Shown here: positions 1 through 11,905 of the stretch, in pieces
Layout: each line of letters starts with the position of its first letter
Position numbering within the stretch: position 1 is the stretch's first letter
Assembly (NCBI RefSeq): GCF_036417845.1
Contig: NC_089984.1
Location: 34,610,947 to 34,674,946 of the forward strand
Direction of reading: 5' to 3'
Origin: Apteryx mantelli
Lineage: Eukaryota; Chordata; Aves; Apterygiformes; Apterygidae
Length of the DNA: 64,000 nucleotides
The notes under the pieces: generated by a model
Told to the model about the DNA's origin: nothing
The model's database searches: none
Seen by the model: the letters and a program-made list of their open reading frames with translations, nothing else
Translations under genes and position numbers: made by a program

Positions 1-2067
1 TTGTCACTTCTGGAGTCACGTGGGCTAAGAGGCATGTAGCAGGTGAATATTTTATGAACAACTGCCTGGCGGTGGCTATTGCTGTAAGCCTTGAGCAGCT
101 GCATTTCTTTCCCCACCAACAGGCGTCTTTGGTGCCGCTCTCCAGGAGCGGCCGGCTGCAGGCGCAGGACCGGCTCTGCGGCGCGCGTCCATGCGCGTGT
201 GACGTGGGTGCACACTCTGAACATAACGGGAGACAAGGGGGCATGTTGAGAAACACTTTATCACCCTGAACTGCTGTGTTTTATTTGTCACACATAAATA
301 ATGAAGGCATCTACAGGAGAGGGAGAAAAAAGAGCTTATATACTGAGACTCAGTGAACTTGTGCACTCTTCATCCCTTCATCCAAACAACTGCCTTTGGC
401 GTGAATAACAGCTTGGTTGATATGAAGTGCTGTATTGATCTGTTGCTCAGGAAGGTCCACTGATAGTTCCTTGGACTTTTCCTGAAGGTATGGCCATAAC
501 AGCTCAGTACTGGTGGGATCTGCTGCTTCTATCTCCATCTCATGCCAGAGGAGTTCAACAGGGACAGATCCAGAGAGGGAGAGCACTCAGCCTTCAATCT
601 GTGCAGCTTTCTGTCTTCCACAAACACACAGACATGCTTACCTTTTCGTGTCAGAAAACCTGTTTAGGAAACTGTTGTGCACAAGTAGAAATAAAATGGT
701 GTCTGCAGTCGGAAGGATGTCTCAGGGTGGATTTGGGATAGTCTGCTTTCCCTGGGCAGCTATAATTTTGTAAAAAATCTTTGCATAATCAATAAATGCT
801 GCTTCTTCTGTGAGGAACTGTGTCATCTAAATTTGGTACCTCTTCACCTTCCAGGTTCCTCTCCCTAATCCGTGGCTTTTTGGGTAACTGCTAAAGCTTT
901 ATCCTGCAATTCTGGGAGTCATAGCCTGGGTTCTTACACAGCATTTGTAACGTTGGCATTATCACAACAAAAGATATTAGATTGCAGCAGTGGCTTATCT
1001 GATGAAAATTGTTGCCTCTACAAGTTAATATCAGGTTTCTCACTAGGCTGGTGCCTATTCATTAATGGGAGATTCAGGAATACAAAGAATTAACCCAATG
1101 TCTGTCCTGCAAGAGAAGAACTGCTAGAAAGGGGATGCTTTATACATTTTTAAAGGGTCTTAAGCAGTGTTGAGCCATTAAAAACTGCATAGGAAGGAGG
1201 GGGCTCTCCCTAGCTTCTCGTGGCCGGAAAGCTCCACGCTAACTCCGCGTCTGCGTAGCCAGCTTTATGGTGCGTACATACCACTGACTGCCATATTATG
1301 ACTGCGGTCCTGGCCCAAAACCAAAGGAAACCTTCTCTCGCTGTTTCTTTGTTCAGTTGCTTTCTCCATTCAGGCCCATGACCCGTCCAGTCATCAGCAT
1401 CCCTAGTGAACAGGATCCCGGCTTCTGTGGATTAAATGAACTTTCCAGTTCTCTTCTACACCCAGTTAAGTAACGTTGCCTCTGCCCTGAGCTGCATTCC
1501 CCACTTGCATTTATTCATTTGTATGTACTCCCTTTATGGATGCTGCTTGCAGAAGCTCCAGTCAGGCATGCCTGCTGACAGAGCAAAAAAATACCCCCAG
1601 AATTTACCACCCAGCTAGCGAACTTCCTGATGAGCAAAACTATGTTTGACCTTCTTTCCTTAGTGAAAACAAGTTTATGACATTGCTCTGTCTCACTTGA
1701 CGCATTTGTCTGTCAATCCCCTGGGAACTTTGAACCCTTTGACCAAATTCAATCAAATTTAATGAAGGCGTAGAGCCCTCAAAAATTTCTGTAGGTTTCA
1801 GGAAAATAAGAAACCAAGAGAAGAGAGGTCCCATAGGCATTGCTCCCAAGAGAAAGGCTGCAGCAGGACATCCACCCAAATTGGATACCACCCAGGAAGA
1901 GAAATTACAAATACCTCTCTCCCCAGGAAGAGTTCACATCCTATTTAGAAAGTAGAGAATCCAGCCCTGAGGAAACAAGGCCTCATTAGTGTCATTGTCT
2001 GAGGAACTACTTAATTAAAGGACAACAGAGTTGAGAGCATTGTTATGTAGGCCTTTGTTCCTTACAC
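1..2067. other. Intergenic, no gene seen
   Basis: Open frames are all under 100 codons with no recognisable motif. Two small CpG-rich patches stand out: 140-215 (GCGGCGCGCGTCC and neighbours, with TGACGTGG) and 1,203-1,262. The end of VTI1A, the expected upstream neighbour of TCF7L2 in other vertebrates, was looked for and not recognised. Confidence 0.6.
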
Positions 2068-2110
2068 CTGGTCATTTACATTGATGTAAAATGCCATCTT
2101 TCTGATCTGG
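2068..2110. repeat. 16-bp dyad in an ancient repeat remnant
   Basis: TTTACAT-TG-ATGTAAA (2,075-2,090) is a perfect 7-bp inverted repeat with a 2-nt centre. Its context (TTTACATTGATGTAAAATGC, then CTGATCTGG) resembles the 'gatttacaccagtgtaaatgagatcagaatctgg' module of a common amniote repeat, which probably explains the symmetry. Confidence 0.4.
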
Positions 2111-3034
2111 TAGCATTTTGCACCCACTTTATGCAAGTTTTCCTGGCCAGTGAAAGGTGCAGAGCAGCAGGAAGAATCAGACCTTTATTGCCGAGGTAAT
2201 TACAGCCTCCCCAACCTCAGGTGGAGGGCGGACACCACAATTAGCCAGTGCTGCCATAAAGAGAACAAAGCTCAATTTGGGAAGTGGGTGACACCCATGG
2301 CGCATCCCCAAGTCCAGGTCCACCACGCTCTCAGGCGACAGACGTGCAGGGGAGGTCATGGCCACAACTATTCACAATCATCTACTGCATCTCCAAGTCT
2401 CACGACAGTTTTCCTCATTTTATTCTAGTTTGACTTAGCAATATTGGTGAATGCTATGAGGTAGGGAGTCCAAAACGAGAAATGGTACCATAACTGATGA
2501 AATTAGTTCTCAGTTAAAATGCTAAAGGAGGTAGGGGGTAGCTTTCAAAGCTTGCCTCAGCAACTAGCCTAATTCTATTTTCAAAAGTCACAGTTGAGTG
2601 CTTTTGAAAATTTTATCCTAGATGCCTGGCTCAAAGACTTTAACCAAAGATTTTTTTCTCAGTCTGCTATATGAAAGCTAAATATAAACCCACGTTATTG
2701 AATAAAACCCTAAGAAAACCCCTGTTGAAGGTCTAGAAAAATCCTTCCTCAGAAAATCAGATGGTTGGAGACCAACGTCTAAAGTGTCCTTCAGTTTGGG
2801 GTGCTTCTTTGTTTTGCATACACAATTTGGCATACAAAAAAAGATATTTGTAATAGCAAACATTTGCCTTCTCTTCTTTTTATCTTCTCCTGTTTGCCTT
2901 TTGTCCTCCTGACCTCAGAAAATCAGAGTGTGAGTGTCTCCGAATGGGGAGCTAAAGTTCCCTTTGAAAATGTCGATTAGTCTATTTTAGCCATACAAGT
3001 ATGTGCATATGTGTGTCTAGCACTTGTTTGAAGA
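2111..3034. other. Intergenic, nothing recognised
   Basis: Plain sequence of average composition with no repeat, CpG patch or coding signal that I can identify. Confidence 0.6.
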
Positions 3035-3230
3035 GAGTCTTAATGACTTTTCTGCCGATTGACTGTGGGACCACAAGCAAGTCATAAAGCTAGTCTCTGC
3101 CTCAGTTTACCCTCTGCAACTTCATTAATGCTAACCTACCTCACAAGATGTTGCAATGTTTAATATATTATGTGCTCTGTAATCCTCGGATTAAGTGTAT
3201 TATGTAAGTGAAAAGCACCTATTTGATGTA
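3035..3230 (+). mobile_element. MIR-family SINE
   Basis: The order of segments follows the MIR core and 3' part: GACTGTGGGACCACAAGCAA GTC (from 3,061), TGCCTCAGTTTACC (about 3,098-3,111), AACCTACCTCACAAGATGTT G (from 3,133), and GCTCTGTAATCCTCGGATTA A near 3,174. This corresponds to 'gtgaccttgggcaagtca...tgcctcagtttcc...ctacctcacagggttgttg...gatcctcggatgaaa'. It is an old copy shared in kind with other amniotes. Confidence 0.75.
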
Positions 3231-5124
3231 TATGTAAATTGCTACAGTATTATAGGTAGGAGGGTCATTTGGGTGTAAGTATAATACAAGAGTTGGCAAA
3301 AGGCAAAAGGGATTCCATTGTATTGACTTATTTTTAAAGAGCTTTTTATTTACTGAAATGCTCTGGACACCCAGAAAGAGAGACATTCCTCACTAAGCAT
3401 GTCTGCTGTTTCATCTATCTTGAAGTGCTTTGATAAATGGATTGAAACTTGTCGGCTTTTCCTGTAGTTTCTGAGACTCCCTCTGGAAACTCTGTTGAAA
3501 TGTTATTATTGCAACTTCTTAGAGCGCTACTTAATGAATTGTAACAGATATCCCTGTGAGTCCTACAGAAGCCGCAAGGACTGTGTTTCCTCTCCTTCTA
3601 GCAGCAGCAGCAAACTAGTGCCACACAAACACATAGCAGGAGAGCTCACGTCCTCCTCCACCGAGTGTAGTCGCTCTCTCACTGGGAATAATATTTCTTG
3701 TATTCATAAGACACCAGCCCAGGCCTCATGTGTTGCATGCATCCCAGCTGGGTGATCCGTGGGGCTTAAATGACATCAGACATAGCTGGATGTTGTCTCT
3801 TCGGCCATAGAAGAATTTTATCTTTTAAGAGGAAACCTTAGGAAAGGCAACAAATCAGCACAGATTTAACTCAGTGATAGTTGCTTTTCTCTTTCTGTAG
3901 GATCAGATATTTTAGCATGTATGTGGTACCTGAGCTGTCCTGAAGTTCAGACTGATCCTGAGGGCTGGTGACTTGGGTGCCTATAGACAGTCCGAACTCA
4001 CGCTGCCCACAGATCCCACCTGCCCTCGTAGCAGGCTTTTCTCAGGCAACGCAGAGGGCTTGCCTGCTCTGCCCAGCACCAGTCACGTGAAGTTACTGCA
4101 TGGGCAGAGGAGATGGAGAGAGGCTCTTGGGCCACCCGTGAAATGCCACTGTTCATCCCTGCAGCAGGTAAGTGTGGTACCTCTTCTGAGGCAGGCGACT
4201 GACCCAGCAGGGCCATTAGAGCTGCCTGAGGATAGCTGCTGGGGGGTGGTCAGAGATATGTGCCACGGACATATATGCAGCATGGAGCTGCAGGCTAACT
4301 GGAGGGTGGAGGGAAGACAACCATCTTGGGGTCACCTTGGGCCCCAGTACGTGTTCTACCTTGTTGCATCCCACAGTGGGGCAATGGGACATCATGGGCA
4401 CTTGTCATTTTCTACCTCCAACCTGTTCACAGGTCTGCCGCTCCTGCTCAGCGCTCTCTGAAGCAGGGGGTGGCTGCCTGGTGTGGTGCTCGGGAACGCT
4501 GGGTAGCTCAGGTGGGCTGGGTAGGCTCAAAGATCTCAATCTTGACGCAGAGGTCATTTTAGAATGTAAAAAGTGGTGCTGGGTTTTTTAAATCTTTTTG
4601 CTGTGTTTCAGGTGCCCTTGTTTTTGATAAGAATGTGAAATTGAGCTGTTGGTCCGCAGGTTGTCATGAGGTAAGAAATGGCTAAGTGCACAAATCCAGT
4701 AGTATTAACAGTTGTACTCCTTCCCCTGTGCGCAAGTCTTATATGTGCCTACAGTGCCTAGTTTTGTCCAGCTGCAGCTTAAAAAATAAGATCGTGCCTT
4801 CCTCTTGCCTCCAAATATAAACCCGGGCCATCCTGAGTCAGGTGTGCAGGTGAGGGAATTTTGGAGGAGCTGCTGTGCAGTTTGATGCTGGAGCAGCACT
4901 ATGAAAGAGCTGGGCATGGGTCACCTTTACATGGCAAAGCCTCGAAGGTGACTCCATTACCCTCGGCACATTGAGGCCATGTTTGATTTACACAGCCTTT
5001 TATTTCACTTTTTACTAACATTTTGCATATTAAAATTTGTATAGGCAGCCAGAAGAGAGCAGCATCTACACAATACTTGACACAATAGAGAGGATCGGGA
5101 ATCAGTGCTCAGTTCTTTGGGACT
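3231..5124. other. Intergenic, nothing recognised
   Basis: The segment 3,960-4,540 is more GC-rich and holds a 162-codon open frame (3,973-4,461) without a domain. GCAGCAG/GTAAGTG at 4,160-4,173 is a good splice-donor match, but no exon can be supported around it. Confidence 0.55.
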
Positions 5125-5147
5125 GGGGGTGGGGTGGGGGGGCAGGG
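5125..5147 (+). other. G-quadruplex candidate
   Basis: Four G runs of 5, 4, 7 and 3 separated by loops of 1, 1 and 2 nt on the + strand. Very short loops predict a stable fold. No gene or promoter is recognised nearby. Confidence 0.6.
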
Positions 5148-5701
5148 TAAAGTGCCCTTTCTTTACACTTCCTTTTAAAAGTACTTCTAATTATTCCTTC
5201 CTGTTTATCCTCAGTAAAACAGAATCTATGTCCAATACTGGTGTGTGATCTCAGCTGATGGTTTCAAAAAATAAAATCAAGGTTACCTTAGTCTTTTTGC
5301 TGAGCTGTTTACATTTGCTTTTAAAGTTTTTTCACTCTTCTCAACCAGCCCAAGCATCATAGTGTGCATACCTAGGTACAGGGATGCCAAAATATGGCAT
5401 TATTTTCAAAACCCACTAGTGATTTGGAATTTTTCAGTATTTTAGTCACCCTTGCATGAAATTCCTCCAATATTTTCATTCATAGTAGGACTGCTCTGAA
5501 AATCAAACTGACTAAAGTTGTCTCAGTTTATTCCCCCCCAAGTTAAATTATACATGTTCTCTTGTCCCTCGTGAGATCCTGGAGGAAAATATTTGTGCAC
5601 ACACATTGACATATCTTTGGTGCATTCCACACAAGCCGGTGAAATTACACCAGAAATATGAATTTAGCCCACACAGCATGTGTGTCCTATGCTGTTTGTA
5701 T

Positions 5702-5736
<35 letters not shown>

Positions 5737-8129
5737 CCCAGCAAACACGCTGATTAAATTTCAGAATGAGCCATTCAAGACACTACTGTGTCATTGACTT
5801 TATGGCTGTAAACTGTATACATTCCTAGAAAACTAATGGCTATTTTGTGAATGCTTCCACTTTACAAAATTATTTGACATGGGTTTTGTTGTTTTTAATA
5901 TTGAGGTTTCTGAAATCTCAGTAATTGTCATGATTACTGCCTGGACTTTGGCTTTGAAGCTGCCTGCTTCTGAGAGTACATTTTTGTAAGTTTTCTTTTT
6001 AAGGTGCTTCTTCATGCCCTGGCTAAACTTTCCCCAGATTATGTGTTAGCTCTGATAGCTGTTCTGTAGTTAGATTTTAATCAGCCTTAGTACACAGTAA
6101 TGTTAAACACTGAAAGAGCTACTAATTAATCGCCTTTCTGTATGTAACAGAGAGACAAATATCCATCCCAGAGGAATTGTAATTTCATGGTTTCTAATGA
6201 TGGTTAGATTACATTATCTGGAGCACTTAGGCTGTGGGTGTCATAAAAAATGCTCAAAGTCATTTATATTCAGTTTAATTTTTTTTTAACTTTGTAAGCC
6301 TGAGAAAATGATGCAGTGTTAGCAAGTCTGTTTCATATTTTGGTTAAATATACCTTTGTTGCACTGACTGAATGGATTCAGATGACAGTGACAAACTCAG
6401 TTCTGTTCTATTTAACATGCAGCCGCTGCAATCAAATTAACAATGTACAAATCTTCATCGGGCTTCTGCAGATTTAATGTCAGAAGAGTCTGTTGAGTGC
6501 CTCAGCATTGGTGAGCATTGGTGTAAGATTTGACTTTTGGATGTCCATTTGCACTGAGCGTGCTCTGCTAATTCTCCTACATTCTGTCCGTACGGGTAAG
6601 GTTTCTGTTGTCTTTCTTGAACCAAGCATTAACTGGACTTGTGGGTTGTATACCAGATAAAATGCTGCAGTCCAACAGCTCTTTCGGCAGCGTGTTCCTC
6701 TCATTTTCCCCTCCCCGCTCTTAACTGATTGGAGTCCATGCACAACTTGTGCGCCTGCACATCTGTATCCACGACACACTTAAATTTGGTAGTTACAAAG
6801 ATGTTAGGAAAAAAAAATTAATTCCTATTCCTCCATGTGTGTATTGTAATAGCTAATAGTTGCATATTTTGAAGTTATACTCATTCATATTTAAAAGGCT
6901 GAGGCTTCTTTGAACTACTGTGTTGGAGGGGGAAGTTAATTGTTCCTGAATGAGACTGATACTCCCTTTCTATATCAATTACATGTACTGCTCTGAATTA
7001 TCAATAATGCTCATTTCCAAACTCTATCGTTCACGGGTTTGCAGCTGCAAGTTGTTCGGGCTCCAGGACTGCGACCCCCTTCCATGCCAGTCGGGAACCA
7101 GAGGAGGGAGGGAGGGAGCCCCAGAGGAGCAAGGTGAGCTAACAAATTGTGATACGCTTCCAAGAGTAGTACTAGAGTTTGTCATCAGTTAGCTAAAATT
7201 GCTTCTGAAGTTTTTGCTGGCAACTGTTTTACATGTCTGATTTAGTGACTAAGATACTATACTATCTTAATAGAGAACTCCAAAACTTCAGAAAGGTTTC
7301 TTCTTGTTTGAATGCACAGCACAATGAATTTGTACCCACAGAGCATTCACCACTTACATTTCAAAACCTACAGCACACTAAACGTGAAACTTTTGTTCAA
7401 ATTTCAAGGATTTTGATAGCCCAAGTGAATAGACACTGCCTATTGATTTTTCCCTTACAATGACTCTTGGATAACCTATTTTCTCATTTATTTTTAACGA
7501 CAGCTCATGAGATTTTACAGCAATTCTGCCCAACCTCCTAATATCAAAATCCCTCCTTGACCCTGAAAATTGTAATTCTGCTATAGATCACAGCTGCTGA
7601 ATATTACCTTTTACTAAGCTGGTTAAATAAAATATGTCCAAATCACTAGATCCCACAGGCCATGACTGCAATTCTAATTATACAGAGTCTGTATTTCTGC
7701 TCTACTGTACAGAAAAGCAAAGCTCTCTCTGAGTCCACACCAAAGTGTGGGAATCCAGAATATTGGTTCTAGTTTTGAATTTAAAAAAAGAAAAAAAAAG
7801 AAAAGTTATACTGCTCTTCAGTGATTTTCCTGTAAAACTTTTACAAGGGAACCAAACCCTTTTGATGTGTTCCGTACAATAAAATGCTGTGTAAGTCTGG
7901 AGGACAGAAGCATGTGGCGAGAATTTTCTTGTGACTGGGGGATGGGTGTATTTGATGTGTACCCATTTCAAAATCAAAATCAAAAAAAAAAAGTCTCGCA
8001 CTACTCTTAGGCTGCATATTCCGCACAATGGCTTGGGAAACCAATGTAAGGAAACTAATTCTGGCTATTAAACCTATCCTTTCCCCTCCCACTGCTCATT
8101 CAAAGAGTGATCACATGCTCCCTGCTGCA
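5148..8129. other. Intergenic, nothing beyond an AC microsatellite
   Basis: AT-rich unique DNA. An A-rich tract with scattered G lies at 7,782-7,805. No other repeat or coding signal is recognised. Confidence 0.55.
5705..5734. repeat. (AC)15 microsatellite
   Basis: Thirty bases of uninterrupted AC dinucleotide; likely length-polymorphic. Confidence 0.98.
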
Positions 8130-8225
8130 AGTTACACCATTATAGAATTTAGATATGGAAGAAACCTATTAGATTAGCCATTCCACCTACTGATGTAGGA
8201 TTGTTCCCAGGAGAACCTTATTCAT
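8130..8225 (-). mobile_element. Ancient CR1 3' end fragment
   Basis: The + strand reads ATTATAGAATTTAGATATGG AAGAAACCTATTAGATTAGC CATTCCACC, then GATGTAGGATTGTTCCC (8,193-8,209). It is the reverse complement of a CR1 terminus ('atagaatttagagatggaaaggacctattaggtcatctagtccatcc...caggattgttccc'). Confidence 0.65.
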
Positions 8226-8769
8226 TAGCGAATCACAGCCTAACCTTGTGGGCACACTGTGCAAAGACCATCTTGGTTTTGTTCTGTTTTTTTACCCCTG
8301 TCCTTTCCCTCTAGCGTTAAGGGAAGAGAGTGGCTGAGGGTGCGATTTGGTCAGGAGCGCGATGGGAATTTAGTGGAGAAGACGGGACTCTCAGTTTCAC
8401 GGTCAGGCTGGCGGTTTGGATGCTTGAATGTGTATGTGTTTACGTGGGTGATTAATTTGTGCACTTTTTTAATCAGTGTCCAAGTACAGAGGACTAGACT
8501 GGGGAGGGAAGGGAGGACCTTCTTCAACATAAAGGGTAATTTGGCGTAAGACCTTCTGGTGCCCAAAGGTCTCTCTCAGCAAATTACCTTCGTGGCTTGC
8601 CCTGACTCCGCAGCGTAGCCTTGGAGCTAGTCTCCATTTTCCTTTCTGCTTTCCCGCTTTTGTGAACAGATGGAGCCAAGGTTTTAGTGGCTTGTGCGCC
8701 AGTAGAAGCAGCTTGGCATTCTGCAGCTTTTCCAGGGCAGAAAGTTCTTATTTCAGTTGCTCCAGGGCT
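8226..8769. other. Left flank of the 8.8-kb CpG island
   Basis: Unique sequence with CpG density rising to the right. No exon recognised. Confidence 0.5.
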
Positions 8770-9345
8770 TGGTCCCACGAAGTCGTGAGCTGCCCAGCGA
8801 AGCCGCAGGCCGCCTGCGTGGCGCGCCTGCCTGGCGGGCCCAGCACCGGGAGCCCTCGGCCGGCCTCCCCGCTCCCTGCTCCCCGCTCCTGCTCGTGGGG
8901 CGCCACCGGCACCGTCCATCTGTCTGTCCGTCCGCCTCGCGGGAGCTTCCCGCAGCGTGGCCTGCCCCGAGCCCCGCGAGGCCGCAGCGCCGGGCGGCTC
9001 CGCGCAGCAGGCCACGGGCCTGGCGTCGCCGGCAGCCGCGCTGCCCCGCCATGGCGCTAGCTGGCGTCAAAACCGGTTCCACCGCGCGGCGAGTCGCACC
9101 GGAGGGAAGCGGCATCTCCCCGCCGGGCGGCAGGTGCCCGCTGCCCTCAGCCGGCGCCGGCCGTGCCGCCTCGTGCCCATCCCTGTGGGAAAGCGCGGGC
9201 CGGGAAGCGGGGAGGAGGAGGAGCAGGAGCAGGAGGAGCAGGAGGAGGAGGAGGAGCGCTCGCAGGCTGCAGCCCCCCAGTCCTGCTCTCCGCCCTCGGC
9301 GCGCAGTAGCGGCCGCCGAGTCACTTGACGTGGAGCTGAATTCCG
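8770..9345. promoter_or_regulatory. Orphan CpG island
   Basis: A dense CpG cluster (CGCG, CCGG and CGCC throughout) lies 53 kb upstream of TCF7L2. It includes a GGA-repeat tract (9,211-9,256) whose complement gives a spurious poly-leucine frame. The right edge passes into a unique AT-richer block (9,330-9,420) that looks like conserved regulatory DNA. I find no coding exon. It may be the promoter of a non-coding RNA or a CpG-island enhancer. Confidence 0.55.
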
Positions 9346-9999
9346 CAGGGTGAATTTTCAGAGCAACGCGCGGGAAATTATATGCACGATTACTGTTGTT
9401 AACAGAGCCTGGGCATGTAACTCCCGGCACAGCAGGCTGGAAATCTCCCCCGTGCATGTTTAATGGGGTTGGGGTTGCTGCGTTCCTAGGGCTGCCTCCC
9501 TCCTCTACGGCCAGTGTCCGGGCGAAACACAGGCAGGACCGAGCCTGAGAGAGAGTTTATTTCGCTATTACAGTAATATTCTCTTGATCTGGAGCCCTCC
9601 TCTGATGCCAAAGAACTTCTTGCCTCACTCTGTGATCCCTTAACCTTTCCGTTCTGTGAGAGAGAAAGAAAGGCCCACGTCTTTATTTATTTATTTTTGT
9701 TCTTCTAAATGTGTTTCGCATAACCTGCACATCAGTGTTCATATAAATGAGTATATGCATGTTCGTACAGGCAGCACAATTATTCTAGTGACGGATTCTG
9801 TTGAAATAAGTGTAGGTCATAATAGAGAAAATATTTGTCTAAATCTTAATGCGCAAGTGCCTCTGAATAAATAACATATTTGCACAATTTCATAGGAAAA
9901 TGAATTGTATGTGTCATTTCACTAATCAGGTATATATTTAAAATGTGTCTCTTATGAGGTTATTAATGTGTTATTTAAACTTCAGTCCTATGTAAACTA

Positions 10000-10160
10000 G
10001 GAAGGGTCTGTAAATTTGCGGCTGCCTTTTGCTTCCATGCTGTTTATTTAGTTTTATGTATCGTAATTGTTTTCCTTTCCCTGACTAAAGAATGTTATCT
10101 CCTGCACCGAGATCAATTCAAATGGACTTTAATTATCTTCAATAAAAATTAAATTACTCC
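10000..10160. promoter_or_regulatory. AT-rich block resembling a conserved non-coding element
   Basis: Unique sequence rich in TTTAATTA, AATAAA and AAATTA homeodomain/MEF2-like cores, around GATCAATTCAAATGG at 10,111-10,125. It contains no repeat that I recognise. The call rests on texture only and is weak. Confidence 0.25.
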
Positions 10161-10332
10161 TCTAAACCAACAGTTTTGCAGCTAAAAGAAGCTTATGTTT
10201 ACAGTTGTTCAGTACTATTGATTGATTGAATTTTTTTTCTACCCAAGTTATGCTTGACTCTTCAGCTTTCTGCAAGGTCTGGAGGAAGAAAGCAAGGTGC
10301 TGTAAACTGAAACTAGAAACAGCAAAGTGAAA

Positions 10333-10364
10333 ACACACACACACACATCATATATATATATATA
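10333..10364. repeat. Compound (AC)n-(AT)n microsatellite
   Basis: An AC tract (10,333-10,347) runs through CATC into an AT tract (10,350-10,364). Confidence 0.95.
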
Positions 10365-10967
10365 AAAATACATCAAATACATATACAAGTTTCTAAAAGG
10401 TTTCAATCATTTTAAAATTGCACATGATTGCTCTCCAGCTCCCCAAAACGCTTTCATCTATGAGCAGAAAAAAGTGTAGCTTTCTCAAGTTTTAAAAGCA
10501 TTGTTGGGGCATGTCTAACAGATTTGTCTAACTCTGTATGTCTTGATATATGCAGCGTGGTTGATTGTATTCTCCTTAGCATAGACCTTGAAACTGTAAA
10601 TAAATTCTTGAAGTAAATAGTCACTTGATAATTGCTTAATGAAGTATCACACACCAGCAGTTTTGAATTAAAAAAAAGTTCAAAACTACCATGCGGTGTC
10701 TCTTTTTACTGGAAATGGGCTTTTACTTTTAAACTTCTGTAATATTTAGAGAGAAGTAATTCCAAGGAAAATGATACCAGTACTAATAGGGAACATATTA
10801 TCTTTCATGTGGGTATTTTTTTCATGTTTAAGGTTTCTTTGTTATTATCTCAGTAGCAAGACTCTCCACACAGTCTTAGGCAGAAAATCAAAATATGCCT
10901 TAAAGCAATAATCTTTTAATAAGTATCAAATGTCTTTCAATGAGATAAAAGTATGGTGTAGCATACT

Positions 10968-10970
<3 letters not shown>

Positions 10971-11000
<30 letters not shown>
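10971..11000. repeat. (AC)15 microsatellite
   Basis: Thirty bases of uninterrupted AC dinucleotide. Confidence 0.98.
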
Positions 11001-11002
<2 letters not shown>

Positions 11003-11499
11003 CACCATAAATCTTATTTGATACCTTTTCAACAATATTTTGGAGAAATATCTTTTTTTTTTTTTAACTAAGATGAAACCCTCATCGCAAATTTGAGATA
11101 ATTAAATTTCTAAATGCTACCAAAATTCTGTGAAAATTGGTCTCTCCACTTGCTGGGGCTCATCGGTCAGAGGACCTTGGCAGATGAATCTCCTATGGGC
11201 TCAGGCATTTCAGTCAGCCAAAATGTGCGGGTTGCTCCAAACTTTCTTAAGATACCAGCTCGGAGAAGAGAGGCTTTTTGCATTCATTTTTCAGTAGTGC
11301 AGGATGGAGTGCCTTCACACAGCCTGACTTCAGGTGAGGAAAGGTGAGATCCTGGAGTGAAGGGAGGCATAGGAACAGTAGGATTCCCTGTCTAGGCCCC
11401 GATTTCCCAGGTTCTTACCCAGAAACTAAGCTAGCAGAGCAGTTGTCTGAGGTTCCTTCTGCAGGCAGTAGGGATACGTCGGCAAGATGCCTAAAATCA

Positions 11500-11905
11500 G
11501 ACTGGGGAGGTGCCCTGCCAGTCGCTTCCCAGGCTGGCCTGCCAGCGAGGACGGGAGGTAACGCGACCTATGCAAGCCGTAGGGGAGGCTTTGCTCCCGC
11601 CGAGGAAGGGAACGGTCTCAACCTTCTCCTTTGCTGACCAGGGGAAAGAATATTATGGTTTTTTAACTCTCTCGGACTTTGACCTCTTTTTTGAGAGGAG
11701 AACAGTATTTATCTGCATTCACCGCCCCGTCCCCAGCTCCCGTCCCCCGGCGCCTGGCAATGAAAGCCAGGCAGCTGCCAGCAGCCCCGGAGCCCCGGCG
11801 CCCGCTCGTCCCCGCTGCCGAGCTGCGCTGCGCATCTCGCCGCCCGACGGCTCTCCCAGGTCAGCACGCTTGCTACGCCTGTTGCATAAAGCTACTGCGC
11901 AGCTT
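11500..11905. promoter_or_regulatory. Small orphan CpG-rich patch
   Basis: Two CpG-rich stretches (11,500-11,620 and 11,720-11,905) are separated by an AT-richer 100 bp with a run of Ts. The second holds GCGCATCTCGCCGCCCGACG (11,829-11,848) and similar. No gene is recognised. With the 8.8-kb island it forms a pair of CpG-rich patches 2.2 kb apart, as could occur at a non-coding RNA promoter or bivalent regulatory DNA. Confidence 0.4.

Larger units (their letters stand above)
9346..11499. other. Intergenic, AT-rich with possible regulatory blocks
   Basis: 9,330-9,420 and 10,000-10,160 have the texture of conserved non-coding DNA. The rest is plain, with two AC microsatellites and a 13-T run (11,053-11,065). 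Confidence 0.5.

Noticed and set aside
1..2000. 3' end of VTI1A, the expected upstream gene
   Set aside because: None of the short translations here resembles the C-terminal membrane anchor of a SNARE protein.
3973..4461. 162-codon open frame, + strand
   Set aside because: Does not begin with ATG, has no domain or family resemblance and no supported splice context; three other overlapping frames are also open.
8753..9457. 234-codon - strand frame with a long poly-leucine run
   Set aside because: The leucine run is simply the complement of the GGA repeat at 9,211-9,256, and the flanks look like translated CpG island. It is not a signal peptide or membrane segment of a real protein.
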